From contig BSYO01000016.1 in assembly GCA_033239525.1 (NCBI GenBank), positions 10,241,045 through 10,305,044 of the forward strand: 64,000 nt of DNA, written 5' to 3'. Below, piece after piece: positions 11,889 to 22,533 of this stretch; position 1 is the first letter of the stretch; every line of letters begins with the position of its first letter. A program made the position numbers and the translations under genes. The notes beneath the pieces were generated by a model. That model saw nothing but the letters and a program-made list of their open reading frames with translations. It did no database searches and was not told the DNA's origin. The DNA is from Nepenthes gracilis (taxonomy: Eukaryota; Streptophyta; Magnoliopsida; Caryophyllales; Nepenthaceae).

Positions 11889-12858
11889 TGACCGAACCTT
11901 GATAACTATGGTTCTTTTTTAACCTCGCAAGTACGCGATGGTTCGGCGTAATTTTTTTGATAAGTTGAGTATCATATTCACAGGAAGTTGATTTTCTACA
12001 CAAAATTAAAATTGTAACTATTTTATCTACTTTTTAAAATATTAAAAAAATTAAAATATCAAATTGATGATAATCGGAGTGACCGTAACGACTGTAGTAT
12101 GGCCCTAAAGTTAACTAAAGATACGAAATATTAAATAATAAAATTTAAATTGCTGAAAATTAAAGTGCATTTGACGGCGGTGTCGTCCTACAGTAACAAA
12201 AATTAAAGTGTAGAAAATTAAAGTGTAGAAATATAAGTATAACAGAGCGGCGGTGGCACAGCCATCCAAGACTCAGAATAAAAAAAGACAATAAATAAAG
12301 TGCAATAATCAAATAGTATAAATACAAAATTGTAAGAGCGATGGTGATAAAACCATCCAAAACTCAGAAAATAAATAAAATATAGAAAATTAAATAACCA
12401 AAAAAATAAAATTGTTAGATGTTAGATGCTAAAAGTTAGATAATTGTAATGATCAGTCGTAACATATTGATTTTTACAGCACAACATAATGTAAAATTAC
12501 GAAATTTTAATATCAATCTAAAATTAAACCAAACAGTGAAATAAAATAAATAGCACAAACTAATGGGGCCGATTTAAAATTAGACTTCATTTTAAATTGA
12601 GATTTGCAGAAATAATATGATGGATTTAAAGCAGTCTCACTAAATTAAAAAAACTAAAAATTAAATAAAATAAAATAAATAAAATAAAACAACTCTATCT
12701 TCCAAAACTCTCTCTCTCCTTCGTCTCTCCACTCAATCCTTCTCTGCTTCTCTCCGCTCACTCCATTTTCTTCCTCCTGCTCACCCTTCTTCACCCGTAG
12801 CTCTATGCAACTATCTGTTTTTCTTTATTTTATTTTATTTTTTTTTAAACCCCACTCT

Positions 12859-14728
12859 GATCCTCCTTCATCTTCCCCCCTGCTTCAACTAAATCCCGGC
12901 TCAAATCCCTCCTTCCAACTTCGCACCTCCAGCTGAGGCAGAAGCTCTCGGCCTTTGCCTTTCTCACTCTTCCCAAACCCCACTGCTTCTTTCACTCTCG
13001 TTCCCCCAATCCCCCTTTTCCTCCCTTCGACTCCACAACTCTCACTTCCGGCCTTCTATTTATAGAGGAAGATAATAATATTTTTGCTATCTTTTTTTTT
13101 TCCTCCGCTTCCAGTGCTCTGCTTCTTCTTTCTGCTTCTCTACTCTTAGCCGCCTGCTCTGCTTCTTCTTTCTGCTTCTCTGCTCTCAGCTGCCTGCTCT
13201 TCTTTCTTCTGCCTTTTTTCTTCTTTTCTTTTCTTCATTCGTGACAGTGTACTGCCACCCCTTTTTTTTAATATATATATATATATATTTTTTCTATTTC
13301 TTTTTTTTTTCAAAAAAAAAAATATTTTTTAACAATAAAAAATTTAATTATATTTCTCTTCTCCGTATTTCTTCGATCGGCTGCATAGGTTGATAAAATA
13401 AAAATTTTATATAGTCAATTTGGATATTTTATTTTAAAAATTTTTATTCAAAGAGTAAAATCTGAATAATTAAAATATATTATTTAGATCCTCCTTCGCC
13501 TTCCCCCTGCTTCAAATAAATCCCAACCCAAATCCCTCCTTTCAGCTTCACGCCTCCAGCTAAGGCAGAAGCTCTCGTCCTCTGCTTTTCTCACTCTTCC
13601 CAAATCCCACTGCTTCTTTCACTCTTATTCCCCCAATCCCCCTTTTCCTCCCATCGATTCCACAACTCTCACTTCCGGCCCTGTATTTAGAGAGGAAGAT
13701 AATAATATTTTGCTCTCTTTTTTTTTTTTTCTCCCTTCGCTACCATTTCTCTACTTTTGCGCCGCTGCCCTGCTCTGCCGCCTGCTCTGCTTCTTTCTCT
13801 TTACTTCTCTGCTCTCTGCCACCTGCTCTTCTTTATTCTGCCTTTTCTTCTTCTTTTCTTTTCTTCATTCGTGACAGTGTACTACCACCCCTTTTTTTAA
13901 TATATATATATATATTTTTTTATTTTTTTTTTCAAAAAAAAAAATTTTTTTAACAATAAAAAATTTAATTATATTTCTCTTCTCCGTATTTCTTCGATCG
14001 GCTGCATAGGTTGATAAAATAAAAATTTTATATAGTCAATTTGGATATTTTATTTTAAAAATTTTTATTCAAAGAGTAAAACCTGAATAATTAAAATATA
14101 TTATTTAGATCCTCCTTCGCCTTCCCCTGCTTCAAATAAATCCCAACCCAAATCCCTCCTTTCAGCTTCACGCCTCCAGCTAAGGCAGAAGCTCTCGTCC
14201 TCTGCTTTTCTCACTCTTCCCAAATCCCACTGCTTCTTTCACTCTTATTCCCCCAATCCCCCTTTTCCTCCCATCGATTCCACAACTCTCACTTCCGGCC
14301 CTGTATTTAGAGAGGAAGATAATAATATTTTGCTCTCTTTTTTTTTTTTCTCCCTTCGCTACCATTTCTCTACTTTTGCGCCGCTGCCCTGCTCTGCCGC
14401 CTGCTCTGCTTCTTCTCTTTACTTCTCTGCTCTCTGCCACCTGCTCTTCTTTATTCTGCCTTTTCTTCTTCTTTTCTTTTCTTCATTCGTGGCAGTGTAC
14501 TACCACCCCTTTTTTTTAATATATATATATATTTATTTATTTTTCCTTTTCTTAAAGAACATATATTTTTTAACAATAAAAAATTTAATTATATTCATCT
14601 TTTTTGTATTTCTCCGATCAGCTACGTAGATTGATAAAATAAAGATTTTATACAGTTAATTAGTATACTTTATTTCAAAAAATTTTATTTGAGGAGTAAA
14701 ATTTAAATAATTAAAATATATAATTTAA
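12859..14728 (-). repeat. Three tandem copies of an about 611-638 bp LTR block
   Basis: GATCCTCCTTC starts each copy at 12859, 13497 and 14108. Each contains the pyrimidine-rich CTCTGCTTCTTC region, the GGAAGATAATAATATTTT block and the GTGACAGTGTACTRCCACCCC block (GTGGCAG in the third copy). Copies 2 and 3 are nearly identical and copy 1 is more diverged. The other LTR has a single copy starting near 25826. A short extra duplication of about 57 bp lies at 13110-13200 inside copy 1. Confidence 0.9.
13056..13064 (-). promoter_or_regulatory. TATA box of C LTR (copy 1)
   Basis: CTATTTATA on the plus strand reads TATAAATAG on the minus strand. The corresponding positions in copies 2 and 3 (near 13683 and 14304) read TAAATACAG, a weakened box. 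Confidence 0.5.
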
Positions 14729-14805
14729 TTACATAATTTATATAAAAATTACTAAAGATAACAAGAATTAAATAAAAATAAAAATATAAAATTTAGTGTT
14801 CATCA

Positions 14806-14820
14806 CATCCCCCACCCCAT
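14806..14820 (-). other. C polypurine tract
   Basis: Minus strand ATGGGGTGGGGGATG directly before the TGATGAAC start of the 3' LTR. It is the plus-strand DNA primer. Confidence 0.8.
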
Positions 14821-17019
14821 TCATTACTACTCCCTTAACAATGTGGAGAAAATAAAACAGATAAACACTATAAATAATATATAACTTTTGTAAATATTAC
14901 AGTTGTATTTATGGATGCAACAAACCTTTAAACCCCTAGGCGGCCCTGGTGGACAAGTTGAGTCTCGTGAGGGTTTCAGCGATGATACCCACAAATATCT
15001 ATGAGTATCCTAAAATATATATCAATTATACTAATATAAAAAGGATTAATATGATGATATTAATATTAAAGGTTATGAATTTAGTCGTCTTAAATCTATC
15101 ATTGAGAAATTTCAAGTATGCATATGTTTATTTCACCTTAACCATTAAGAACAAATATACATATTTCACCTTTAGCCTTGACTTCAAAATCTTAACTGGT
15201 ATGCACTCATAAAAAAAAAAAAAAATAGAACTCATAGGCTGCACTAAAGAGCTGCTTAAATAAGAGTAAGTGTGATAGAACAATCAAATCATGCAACTCT
15301 TATATTGAATGACACAATTTAGAGGAGATTTGAAGATATAAATAAGAATAATCTTAATTTATATTTATGAGTTATGTTCACTATGGTCCCTTTAGGTCTT
15401 TGCCGATTGTAATAGGGTTGAGGATTTATAGTTATAAGAAAGTGATAAGAATTTTTTAAAGAAATGCCTTAGATAATAAAAATTTATCCTCTCTTTCTAA
15501 TTTAAATATCCCCCTTCTTTTTTTTTTCTTTTTGTTCTTTTTTTTTTCAAAATCACCAAACAAAAAAAAAAGAAAATACAAAAGTTAAATCTCAATTTGC
15601 ACATTTCTCCCCTTTTTTTTTTTTTTTTTGTGTGTTTGTTGTTGTTGTTGTTTTTATTTTTATTTTTTGACTTTCAAATATATTTTTTTTCACCAAGAAG
15701 AATACAAGAAAGAAGAAATATAATTCCACAATCAATTTCTTCTTCCTCTTTTTTTTTTTTAGATTTTGTGGAATCTTTTTTTTTTTTTTGAGGAATACAG
15801 AATAAAAATAAAAATAAAAAAAATTTAACTTTGCCCTTATTTTTTTCTTTTTTTTATTTCTTGTATCTTTCTTATACAACTCCATTAATTGTTTTTGTAT
15901 CATTTGGTATTTGGGTAGGATAAATATTTAACATATCTAGGTCAATTTTTAAAGGTGGGTATACTAAAAAAAATATAATTGTAAACTTAAAGTCTACATG
16001 TAATAGGCTTAAATTGATTTTAAGTGGTAATTGAATAAAGAATAAAACAGGCTTAGGCTCAAGAAGTCAAAAATACGCCGTTAAAGTCATCTTCATGGTG
16101 AATAACAATAACTCATTTACATAAATTTAGTAATTCTTATTTACCAATTATTATTTGCAAAGAATAAGTTAAAATTGTCAACTTTTGTGGAACCGATAAT
16201 ATTCATGGAATTGAGTATCAAATACCATCTCAATTAAAGAATTGCTCAAAGACTCGCATGGGTATTAAATATTTACTATATTAAGGTGATATATAATATT
16301 CAGACAAAATAAATAAGGATGAAATTTATATGTATTAAATACTCTTAAAATGATATCATCAGACAACTTAATTATAAAATGTAAAAAGTCAATGTTCAAA
16401 TCTTATTAATCACAAAATTAGTATTCAAGAAATGGTTTATAAGATTGTTCATGATGGTGATTTTTTTTCTAATTGTAAAGTTATTTTTTTAAAATAGTTT
16501 TTTTCTCATGTATTTTGTTTTAAAAACTTAAAATCATACTAATATATATATATATATATACAAGCATATAGAAAAATATTTTTTCTTTCTCTTAAACAAA
16601 ACATTATCTATAACAATTAGAGTAAAAGCAATCATCATAGGTTAAGAGAAGAAGAATACATAGATATTTTACACATGAGAAGTTGATATGAACTATATAA
16701 AAATTATCCTATAAGAAAAATAAAAATAAACTAAAATTTTTAACAAGTGGTGAGTATACATTAAAACATCTCATAAAAAAAAAATTAAATAATAGTTCTA
16801 TCCTATACATTTTCTATTTCGGCATATTAATTCTATGATTGATTCATCTCAAAGTGAAATGAAGATTGGCAAAATAGTTATAGGATGGCATTTATAATTA
16901 TATAAAAATATACTTTTCAAAATATTTTTTTCTTTTTATATGAATTTATTAATTTTGATAAAATTATGATCACCCGTTAAAAGATTCTTAACCTGAAATA
17001 TTTCCTTTCGATTTTTCTC
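14821..17019 (-). other. C interior without pol, AT-rich
   Basis: In this 2.2 kb, where protease and pol would lie in an autonomous element, I find no RT, RNase H or integrase motif on either strand. There are many homopolymer A/T runs (15180-15220, 15520-15850) and a GTT repeat (15636-15652). The Lys- and Phe-rich ORFs here come from those runs. Confidence 0.65.
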
Positions 17020-18260
17020 AATTTTTCACATAACTTAAAGGTTTCAGTGTTAGTTGATTTTTCAATAAACTCATCATTAAGTGTAGTAATTTTTTGAGCT
17101 TGTTCTAGATGTTACTTATTGATTAAAGCCTCTCCCAATTTTTTTTAATTTTGAAGATTAGATATTAGCTGAAATGAAAAATTTTTCTCCTCTTAGATAT
17201 TCAATGATTGCATCAATTGGGTGAAACTATTATAAATATCATCTAATGCCATTTTGATTTGAGTATTGATGTCAGCTTGATATTCATTAATCTCAATTTG
17301 TTATTGCAATGTGTCTTCAAGAGATAATGTGTGTACAAGTTGGTGTGTGGATTATGACAATAGAGAAACTCTCATACCTTCATTAGATACGGCATCCACT
17401 TTTATCATTTCAAAATCATTCAATTTTCAAATAAAAGTATCAAATTTATCCTGAATCCTTTGAGAATTCTTAAAATCTTCAAATTTATACTTCTCATTAG
17501 ACTCGTAATTATCTATTTGCTCACAATTTGGTAGGTTGGTCGTATCCCATATTTGAACGTTCTCAGCTAAATGTTCAAAATAATCATAGGCTTCATTAGA
17601 ACTCTTATCAAAAAATTTTTCATTACACATCATTTCTATAAAATGACGCGTCTGATATTTAATGAATTATAAAGAAAACTAATTAGACGCCACATTTCAA
17701 AACCGTAATATGGACAAGTAACAAGCAGATTTTTAAATCTTTTTCAACACTGATAAAAAGTTTCATTAGATTTTTGTAAAAAATCAATGATTTGACGTTA
17801 AAAACCTTGTGTTCTGTGCAAAGAAAAATATTTTTTTAAAAAATATCCTCTTCATCTCTACCCATGTGAAAATAGATTTTGACTTTAAAGTATTAAATTA
17901 CATATTTGATTTATCTTTCAAAGAAAACAGAAAGAATTTAAGATAAATAATTTCTTTTGTACGTGTGTTTTTTATTAATATTTCTCAATTTTTTTCAAAA
18001 TCTTTAACGTGTCGGTAGGGATTTTTAGAATTTATTCCAAAAATTGAAGGCAAAAATTTTACTATTTCAGGATTAAAATTAAAATATTGTAACGTTGATA
18101 ACATAATATACGAAGCTGTACTATACATTATCAGATGCAAGTAATCAAGAAGTAGTTGAAAATCATTAGTAGATGTCAGAACTCGATAACCATTGATAAC
18201 TCCTTTAATAGGATCGCCATTGACACTATCTCTCTCACTATTTGGTAATACTTGTATCAT
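17020..18260 (-). pseudogene. C: gag (Retrotrans_gag family), decayed
   Basis: The open piece 18260-17985 (91 codons) starts MIQVLPNSERDS and ends with the FLPSIFG-NPYRHVKDFE segment, the hallmark of Athila/Tat gag. Further down in broken frames one reads LFSLKDKSN, TWVEMKRIFFKKYF, RFKNLLVTCPYYGFE and then an open 68-codon piece (17633-17427) with CNEKFFDKSSNEAYDYFEHLAEN. The order of these blocks matches capsid of the family. A heptad-like tail follows to about 17020. It lies just inside the primer site. At least four stops or frameshifts abolish coding. Confidence 0.8.
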
Positions 18261-18519
18261 TTTAATCTAAGATATTTTAATTTTAAATCAAAGAAAAAAA
18301 TAATTTTTTAACTGTTTTTTTAATTTTAACTTTCTATTTTTATTTTTTTTTAATTTTTCATTTTTTTGAAAGTTATGTTTTTGTTTTTTTTAGCTTTTTT
18401 TTTTTTGAATTTTTTTGAGTTTTTAAGTCAACATTTTTTTAGTTGTTTTATTTTTTTTATTTTTTTTTGTTATTTTAGTGGTGTGTTATGAAATTAGCAA
18501 TTGTATGAAAAGACAAACT

Positions 18520-18536
18520 CCCCGTCAACGGCGCCA
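18520..18536 (-). other. C primer binding site (tRNA-Asp-like)
   Basis: Minus strand TGGCGCCGTTGACGGGG, differing by one base (A for C) from the TGGCGCCGTTGCCGGGG complement of the plant tRNA-Asp 3' end. It lies six bases from the 5' LTR end at 18543. Confidence 0.85.
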
Positions 18537-19192
18537 AAAACTTAACCGAACCTTGATAGATACGATTCTGTTATAAACTCACAAGTACTTGAGGGTTCGG
18601 TATAATTTTTTCAGTAAGTCAAGTATCGTATTCACTGGGAGTTGATTTTCTACGTAAAACTAATTTCGTAACTATTTTATATACTTTTTAAAATATTAAA
18701 AAAAATTAAAATATTAAAATGGTAATAATCGGAATGACTGTAACGATTTTAGTACGACCCTAAAGTTAACTAAAGATACAAAATATTAAACAATAAAATT
18801 TAAATTGCTAAAAATTAATGTGCATTTTGCGGCTGTGTCATCCCACAGTAACAAAAATTAACGTGCAGAAAATTAAAGTGGGAAAATATAAACACAATAG
18901 AGTGGCAGTGGCACGGATATCCAATACTCAGAGTAAAAAAAGATAATAAATAAAGTGTAATAATTAAATAGTATAAATATAAAATTGTAATAGTAGCGGT
19001 GGTAAAAGTATCTAAAGTTTAGAAAATAAATAAAATACAAAAATTTAAATAACAAAAAAAATAAAATTCTTAGATGTTAAATATTAGAAGTTAAATAATT
19101 ACGATGGTTAATTATAATATATTAATTTTTATAGTATAACGTAATATAAAATTATAAAATTTTAATATTAATCTAAAACTAAAACAACCAAT

Positions 19193-19197
19193 AAGAT
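19193..19197. repeat. Target-site duplication of B, left copy (AAGAT)
   Basis: AAGAT before B, exactly repeated at 25519-25523. Confidence 0.9.
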
Positions 19198-20278
19198 TGT
19201 TGTAAATATAGAAAGGCGCATAAAAACATTGCCTTGTAAGAAAGGCCCAAATGAGAGGCCCAGAGATATTCTTGCAAGCCAAGCAAGCTGAGCGGCTTGA
19301 GAGGCTCAGAGTAGAGGCTAATGGCCCAAAGGCCAAGACTACAGCAGAAGCCCAAGAAGTCCCATCCGCTCATAGGTAAGCTCGAGGACAACGCCAAAGA
19401 ATATCCGAGTACACACGGACACAAAGAGGACCGAGAACTCGAAGCTTTGCTAAGTCTTTAACCGGCCCGAGAGGTCAAAAGAAGTTCCCGGACTTTCCCC
19501 TTAAGGTCCACCAAGAACGCCTTCCTCTCGAGAGTCCGCGAACTCACGAGGGGTTTCACCGTGACGAGGATCGGCCCTATGACCCCAGGATGCGGCAAGA
19601 AACTTCGCCGATTTTCGAAGAAGCCTGCAACCATTGCCAGTCTCCATCTGAATAGAGCATGCCTGGTCAAATCAAGACTGATACACCTAGGCCTGTCAGT
19701 GGTGCTAGCCGCATGCCTTACCGTGCACGTCAGCAACATTAATGAGGCCAGCAGGACACGGCACAGTATCTGAGCCATCTGATGGCTGCCACGCGTCTCC
19801 TCCCCGACGGCCTGGTTTTCTCTATAAATACCCAGCAAAGTCCCTTTCTAAAGGGACTGGACTCTCTCTTCCAAGACTAGCTCCACAAAGAAAGCAAAAG
19901 GCCCACTTTCCTTCGGCCCCAAAACTCTCTCTCCCTGTAAAACAGAACAAGAAGAGTTGTAAAACCTCTCAACGAGCGATCCCCCTAAAAAGAGAGATAC
20001 AAATCAAGAGGCAATGAAGGAATTAACCCAAACACTTGTACTTTGTAAAGATTTCAACCCAAATAGTGAAGCACTTTCAATGCCCTGAGTCTCATGGTTT
20101 TTCCTCCCCATTCCAGAGGAGGTTTTTCACGTAAAAGATCCGGTCTCAATCTTCCTCTCGTGTCCAACACCACATTCACTTGTGTTGTCTGGAAACCATG
20201 GATCCGATTGGACCCCGTGGATTCAGCACGCCCGCTAACCACGGATCCGACTAGACGCCGCGGATTCAGAACACAACA
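19198..20278 (+). mobile_element. B: 5' LTR
   Basis: Starts TGTTGTAAATATAG, where the 3' LTR reads TGTTGGGCCCCACT, and ends ...CACAACA. Length is 1081 bp. A TATA box lies at 19823-19830 with a CCCTTTCTAAAGGGAC palindrome-like start site region after it. The minus-strand ORF 20542-20054 over the LTR end and leader is only a high-GC shadow. Confidence 0.92.
19823..19830 (+). promoter_or_regulatory. TATA box of B 5' LTR
   Basis: CTCTATAAATACCC, conserved in the 3' LTR at 25063-25070, so selected before the last transposition. Confidence 0.7.
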
Positions 20279-20279
20279 T

Positions 20280-20297
20280 TGGCGCCGTCTGTGGGAA
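20280..20297 (+). other. B primer binding site
   Basis: TGGCGCCGTCTGTGGGAA one base after the LTR end. This is the common form in plant Tat-lineage elements. Confidence 0.85.
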
Positions 20298-20356
20298 CGG
20301 AAAGCTGACAGAAGTACACGAACTTCCCCCCTCAAAGAACAACCAACGCTCTGAAG

Positions 20357-21060
20357 ATGATCAGCAGGCAAGACGGTACATCCACCCGAGAAGAGGAGCG
20401 CTACGACAGGTGCCTCCCGTCGGGTGGCAGAGTGAGCGGCGGCCCCGACACTAGCGTACGGGTGGACAGCCTCACAAGAGCCATCCGCACCCTCCGAGAG
20501 AAGGTGGAGGGCAACCCAGGGGCCCACACCCCGAAAGCCCACGTCCAGCAGCGCCCCAAAGGCAACGCTCGGCGCGGACTCCTGGTGAGTTGAGGGACTA
20601 CCTCAACAAGAAAAAGTCCATGAGCCAAGCCCCGACGAAGAAAGGGCTCAAAAGGCTCTGGAAGACGGTCTTCGGGCCCAAAACAGGCGAAACAAGTCGG
20701 CTGGGAGGACGAGAAGAACCCCTGTCCCCGAGGACAGGGGAAGGAAAAAGGAGGGTGAGCGCCCAGCTGAAGATCCAATGGCCGTCAGGGCGAGATGGGC
20801 CCGAGCGGATGGTCCTTGGAGGTGAGCGGCCATCCAGCCCGCTGGCCTTCACTGACTCCCTCACCAACATCCTGAGGCAGATCAGGGACGAGGAGTTCCT
20901 AAGATGGCCCATGGCGTTGAAGAATCCAGAGGGAGGTGACCAATGGGAATACTGTCACTACCACAGCAGCCGTGGCCACGACACCGAAGACTGCCGGAAG
21001 CTCCAGGCGGAGATCGAGCGGCTCGCACTGGAGGGCTATCTCGACCGCTTCTTGCCATGA
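20357..21060 (+). pseudogene. B: truncated gag lacking most of capsid
   Basis: Two overlapping frames are involved. 20357-20593 (78 codons, MISRQDG start, basic and Gly-rich) is the gag N-terminus. 20590-21060 (156 codons) carries ELRDYLNKKK, then the LTNILRQIRDEEFLRWP stretch and a CHYHSSRGHDTEDC box followed by a KLQAEIERLALEGYLDRFLP tail, the C-terminal end of Tat gags. The central capsid with its YDG-DP-DHL and WW motifs is missing. The two halves are also out of frame by one base. RNA-binding may have been retained, but particle assembly by this product is not expected. Confidence 0.8.
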
Positions 21061-21326
21061 CCCAGGCACACCCGGTCGCGCCGCTCAAAGGGTAAGGCCA
21101 TAATGGGCGCGGAGCACACCTGACCACTCGCTGAGGGCGCCAACACCGGCGATGCAAGGACCAAGGAGACGGCAGAAGAGGAGCATGAATGCCCAAGCGC
21201 GCGGACTGCTTAAAAAAAAAAAACGAAGAGAAAAGGCCCTGGAGGCCACTTGATGTAAAAATATGTACGTCAATGAAGACATCCTTTAATTACGCCTATT
21301 CTAAATCATTCTCATGCTCCCTCGCC
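21061..21326. other. B: GC-rich spacer after gag
   Basis: No ORF or motif with support. It links the gag stop to the tandem array. Confidence 0.5.
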
Positions 21327-21600
21327 AACGAAAACTCGGGCGCCAACCCGTGCGGCCCCAGCAGTCGGATCCCAGTGGTCAGGCAACAAAAACTCGGGCG
21401 CCAACCCGAGCGGCCCCAGCGGTCGGATCCCAGTGGTCAGGCAACGAAAACTCGGGCGCCAACCCGAGCGGTCCCAGCGGTCGGATCCCAGTGGTTAGGC
21501 AACGAAAACTCGGGCGCCAACCCGAGCGACCCAGCGGTCGGATCCCAGTGGTCAGGCAATGAAAACTCTACTGTGGACCGAGAGCTGTCCTAGAGGCCGG
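21327..21600 (+). repeat. B: 58-bp tandem array
   Basis: Four units start with AACGAAAACTCGGGCGCC-like sequence at 21327, 21385, 21443 and 21501 (58, 58, 58 and 57 bp). They end CGGATCCCAGTGGTCAGGC and are followed by a decayed fifth unit from 21558. Units differ at only a few sites. The array lies between gag and the antisense ORF. Tandem arrays in the 3' untranslated region are known in Tat-lineage elements and can seed satellites. Confidence 0.93.
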
Positions 21601-21948
21601 GCCCCGCAGGTCAAAACTCAAAACCCTAACAGTGACCGAGCGGTCCCAGAGACCGGGCAATAAAAATAAAGCCAAAGGGTTAAAAGCTAGAAGTCCCTAA
21701 GAGGACCGCTTACCCAAAACCAAAAAGTTAAAAGGTTGAGCACCTGAAAAATGTCGCGCACTCAAAACTAAAAAGTCGGGTGCCATACAGCGCGCCGCAA
21801 AAAAAAAGAAGAAACACGCCCATGCAAACAAGACAAAAGAAACGTCTGAAGCTCTAATGCAAAAAAGGACAAGTCTTATTCATAAAAATGAATTTGTATA
21901 CAAGTGTAACAAAATGAGAAAAGAAACAACGTATCAAGGGAGCGCCCC
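21601..21948. other. B: spacer between array and antisense ORF
   Basis: It begins with degenerate versions of the array (GACCGAGCGGTCCCAGAG near 21632), then purine-rich sequence. No gene seen. Confidence 0.5.
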
Positions 21949-22464
21949 TCAGCTCCCTTCTTGGGCCTCTTGGGCTCCTGAAGATCCCGCCTGGTCCACC
22001 AAAGCTACCTCCTTGGGGGTAAGAGGTTTACCATCAGGCTCTGCCCGAGGAGGTCCAGGGAAAGGCCGATCAGCAACACCGTATAAGTCTTCTACGCTCA
22101 AGGCGCCGGCGTTCTTGGGATCGAGGACGGCTACAGGAAATTGCAGATGGACCAATCACGCCACCCGGCGGCACATACGAGCGCCGTCCCAGAACTTGCC
22201 CTCCAACATTGGAGCCATCTCAGCAATATGCATAGACGTCCTCAACCTCTCCTCTTGGCGAAGGATCCGATCTTGAAGGGGGCCCTGCCGAAGCTGCAGA
22301 AGCTTAACAGTATCTTCCAAAGAAGCAATCTTCTCCTTAGCTCAAGCCAGCTCCGCTTCCGCTCACTGCGCGGCCTCATGGGCAGCCCTCGAAGACCCCA
22401 TTTTCAGGCGGGATTGGGCGATCACTCCCACCAGTCCACTGAGGCCCCTGATCAAGCCCTGGAG
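21949..22464 (-). pseudogene. B: antisense ORF, exon 2 (coiled-coil and tail)
   Basis: Minus-strand sequence beginning LQGLIRGLSGL and continuing with an AAHEAAQ, EAELA, AKEKIASLEDTVKLL series of heptad-like Ala/Glu/Leu residues. It ends in an open 68-codon piece (22155-21949) that stops after SSGAQEAQEGS. Two TGA codons interrupt the coiled-coil part. It is joined to exon 1 by inferring removal of the 68-bp intron. A2 shows a corresponding coiled-coil exon at 50960-50530. Function unknown. Confidence 0.6.
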
Positions 22465-22532
22465 CTGCAGCAGAAAGGTTCGTCAAAATACGAACAGATG
22501 GGAATAAGGCAGGAAAGGAAACAAAGGATTAC
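22465..22532 (-). other. B: probable 68-bp intron in antisense ORF
   Basis: Minus strand AAG|GTAATCC at the 5' end and a pyrimidine-rich CTTTCTGCTGCAG at the 3' end, both good plant splice signals. Splicing would be phase 0 if the exon-1 frame reading DDPLISK is used, which needs one indel upstream. The sequence is short for an intron but within the plant range. Confidence 0.55.
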
Positions 22533-22533
22533 C

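Larger units (their letters stand above)
11889..14805 (-). mobile_element. C: 3' LTR with internal tandem triplication
   Basis: On the minus strand it runs from TGATGAACAC (14805) to GGTTCGGTCA (11889). Its last part (11889-12200) matches 18543-18830 closely, and its first part matches 26200-26484. It is 2917 bp, whereas the other LTR is only about 1.6 kb once B is removed. The excess is two extra copies of an about 620-bp block containing the promoter region. A TATA box is at 13056-13064 on the minus strand. Confidence 0.85.

Noticed and set aside
11889..14805. Pyrimidine-rich ORFs suggesting a Ser/Leu-rich host protein
   Set aside because: The region is an LTR with tandem blocks, and the same sequence recurs in the other LTR at 25524-26484.
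15592..15903. Lys-rich minus-strand ORF of 103 codons
   Set aside because: Produced by poly-A/T runs in the blank interior of C.
18520..18536. A tRNA-Asp gene fragment
   Set aside because: Only the 3' end complement is present, at the LTR boundary. It is a primer binding site.
20054..20912. Minus-strand ORFs of 162, 125 and 104 codons over B's LTR end and gag
   Set aside because: GC-rich shadows of the LTR and of gag, without a domain.
21314..21593. Plus-strand ORFs over the 58-bp array; also considered as CRISPR
   Set aside because: Repeats are contiguous without spacers, and the ORFs are repeat translations of a non-coding array.
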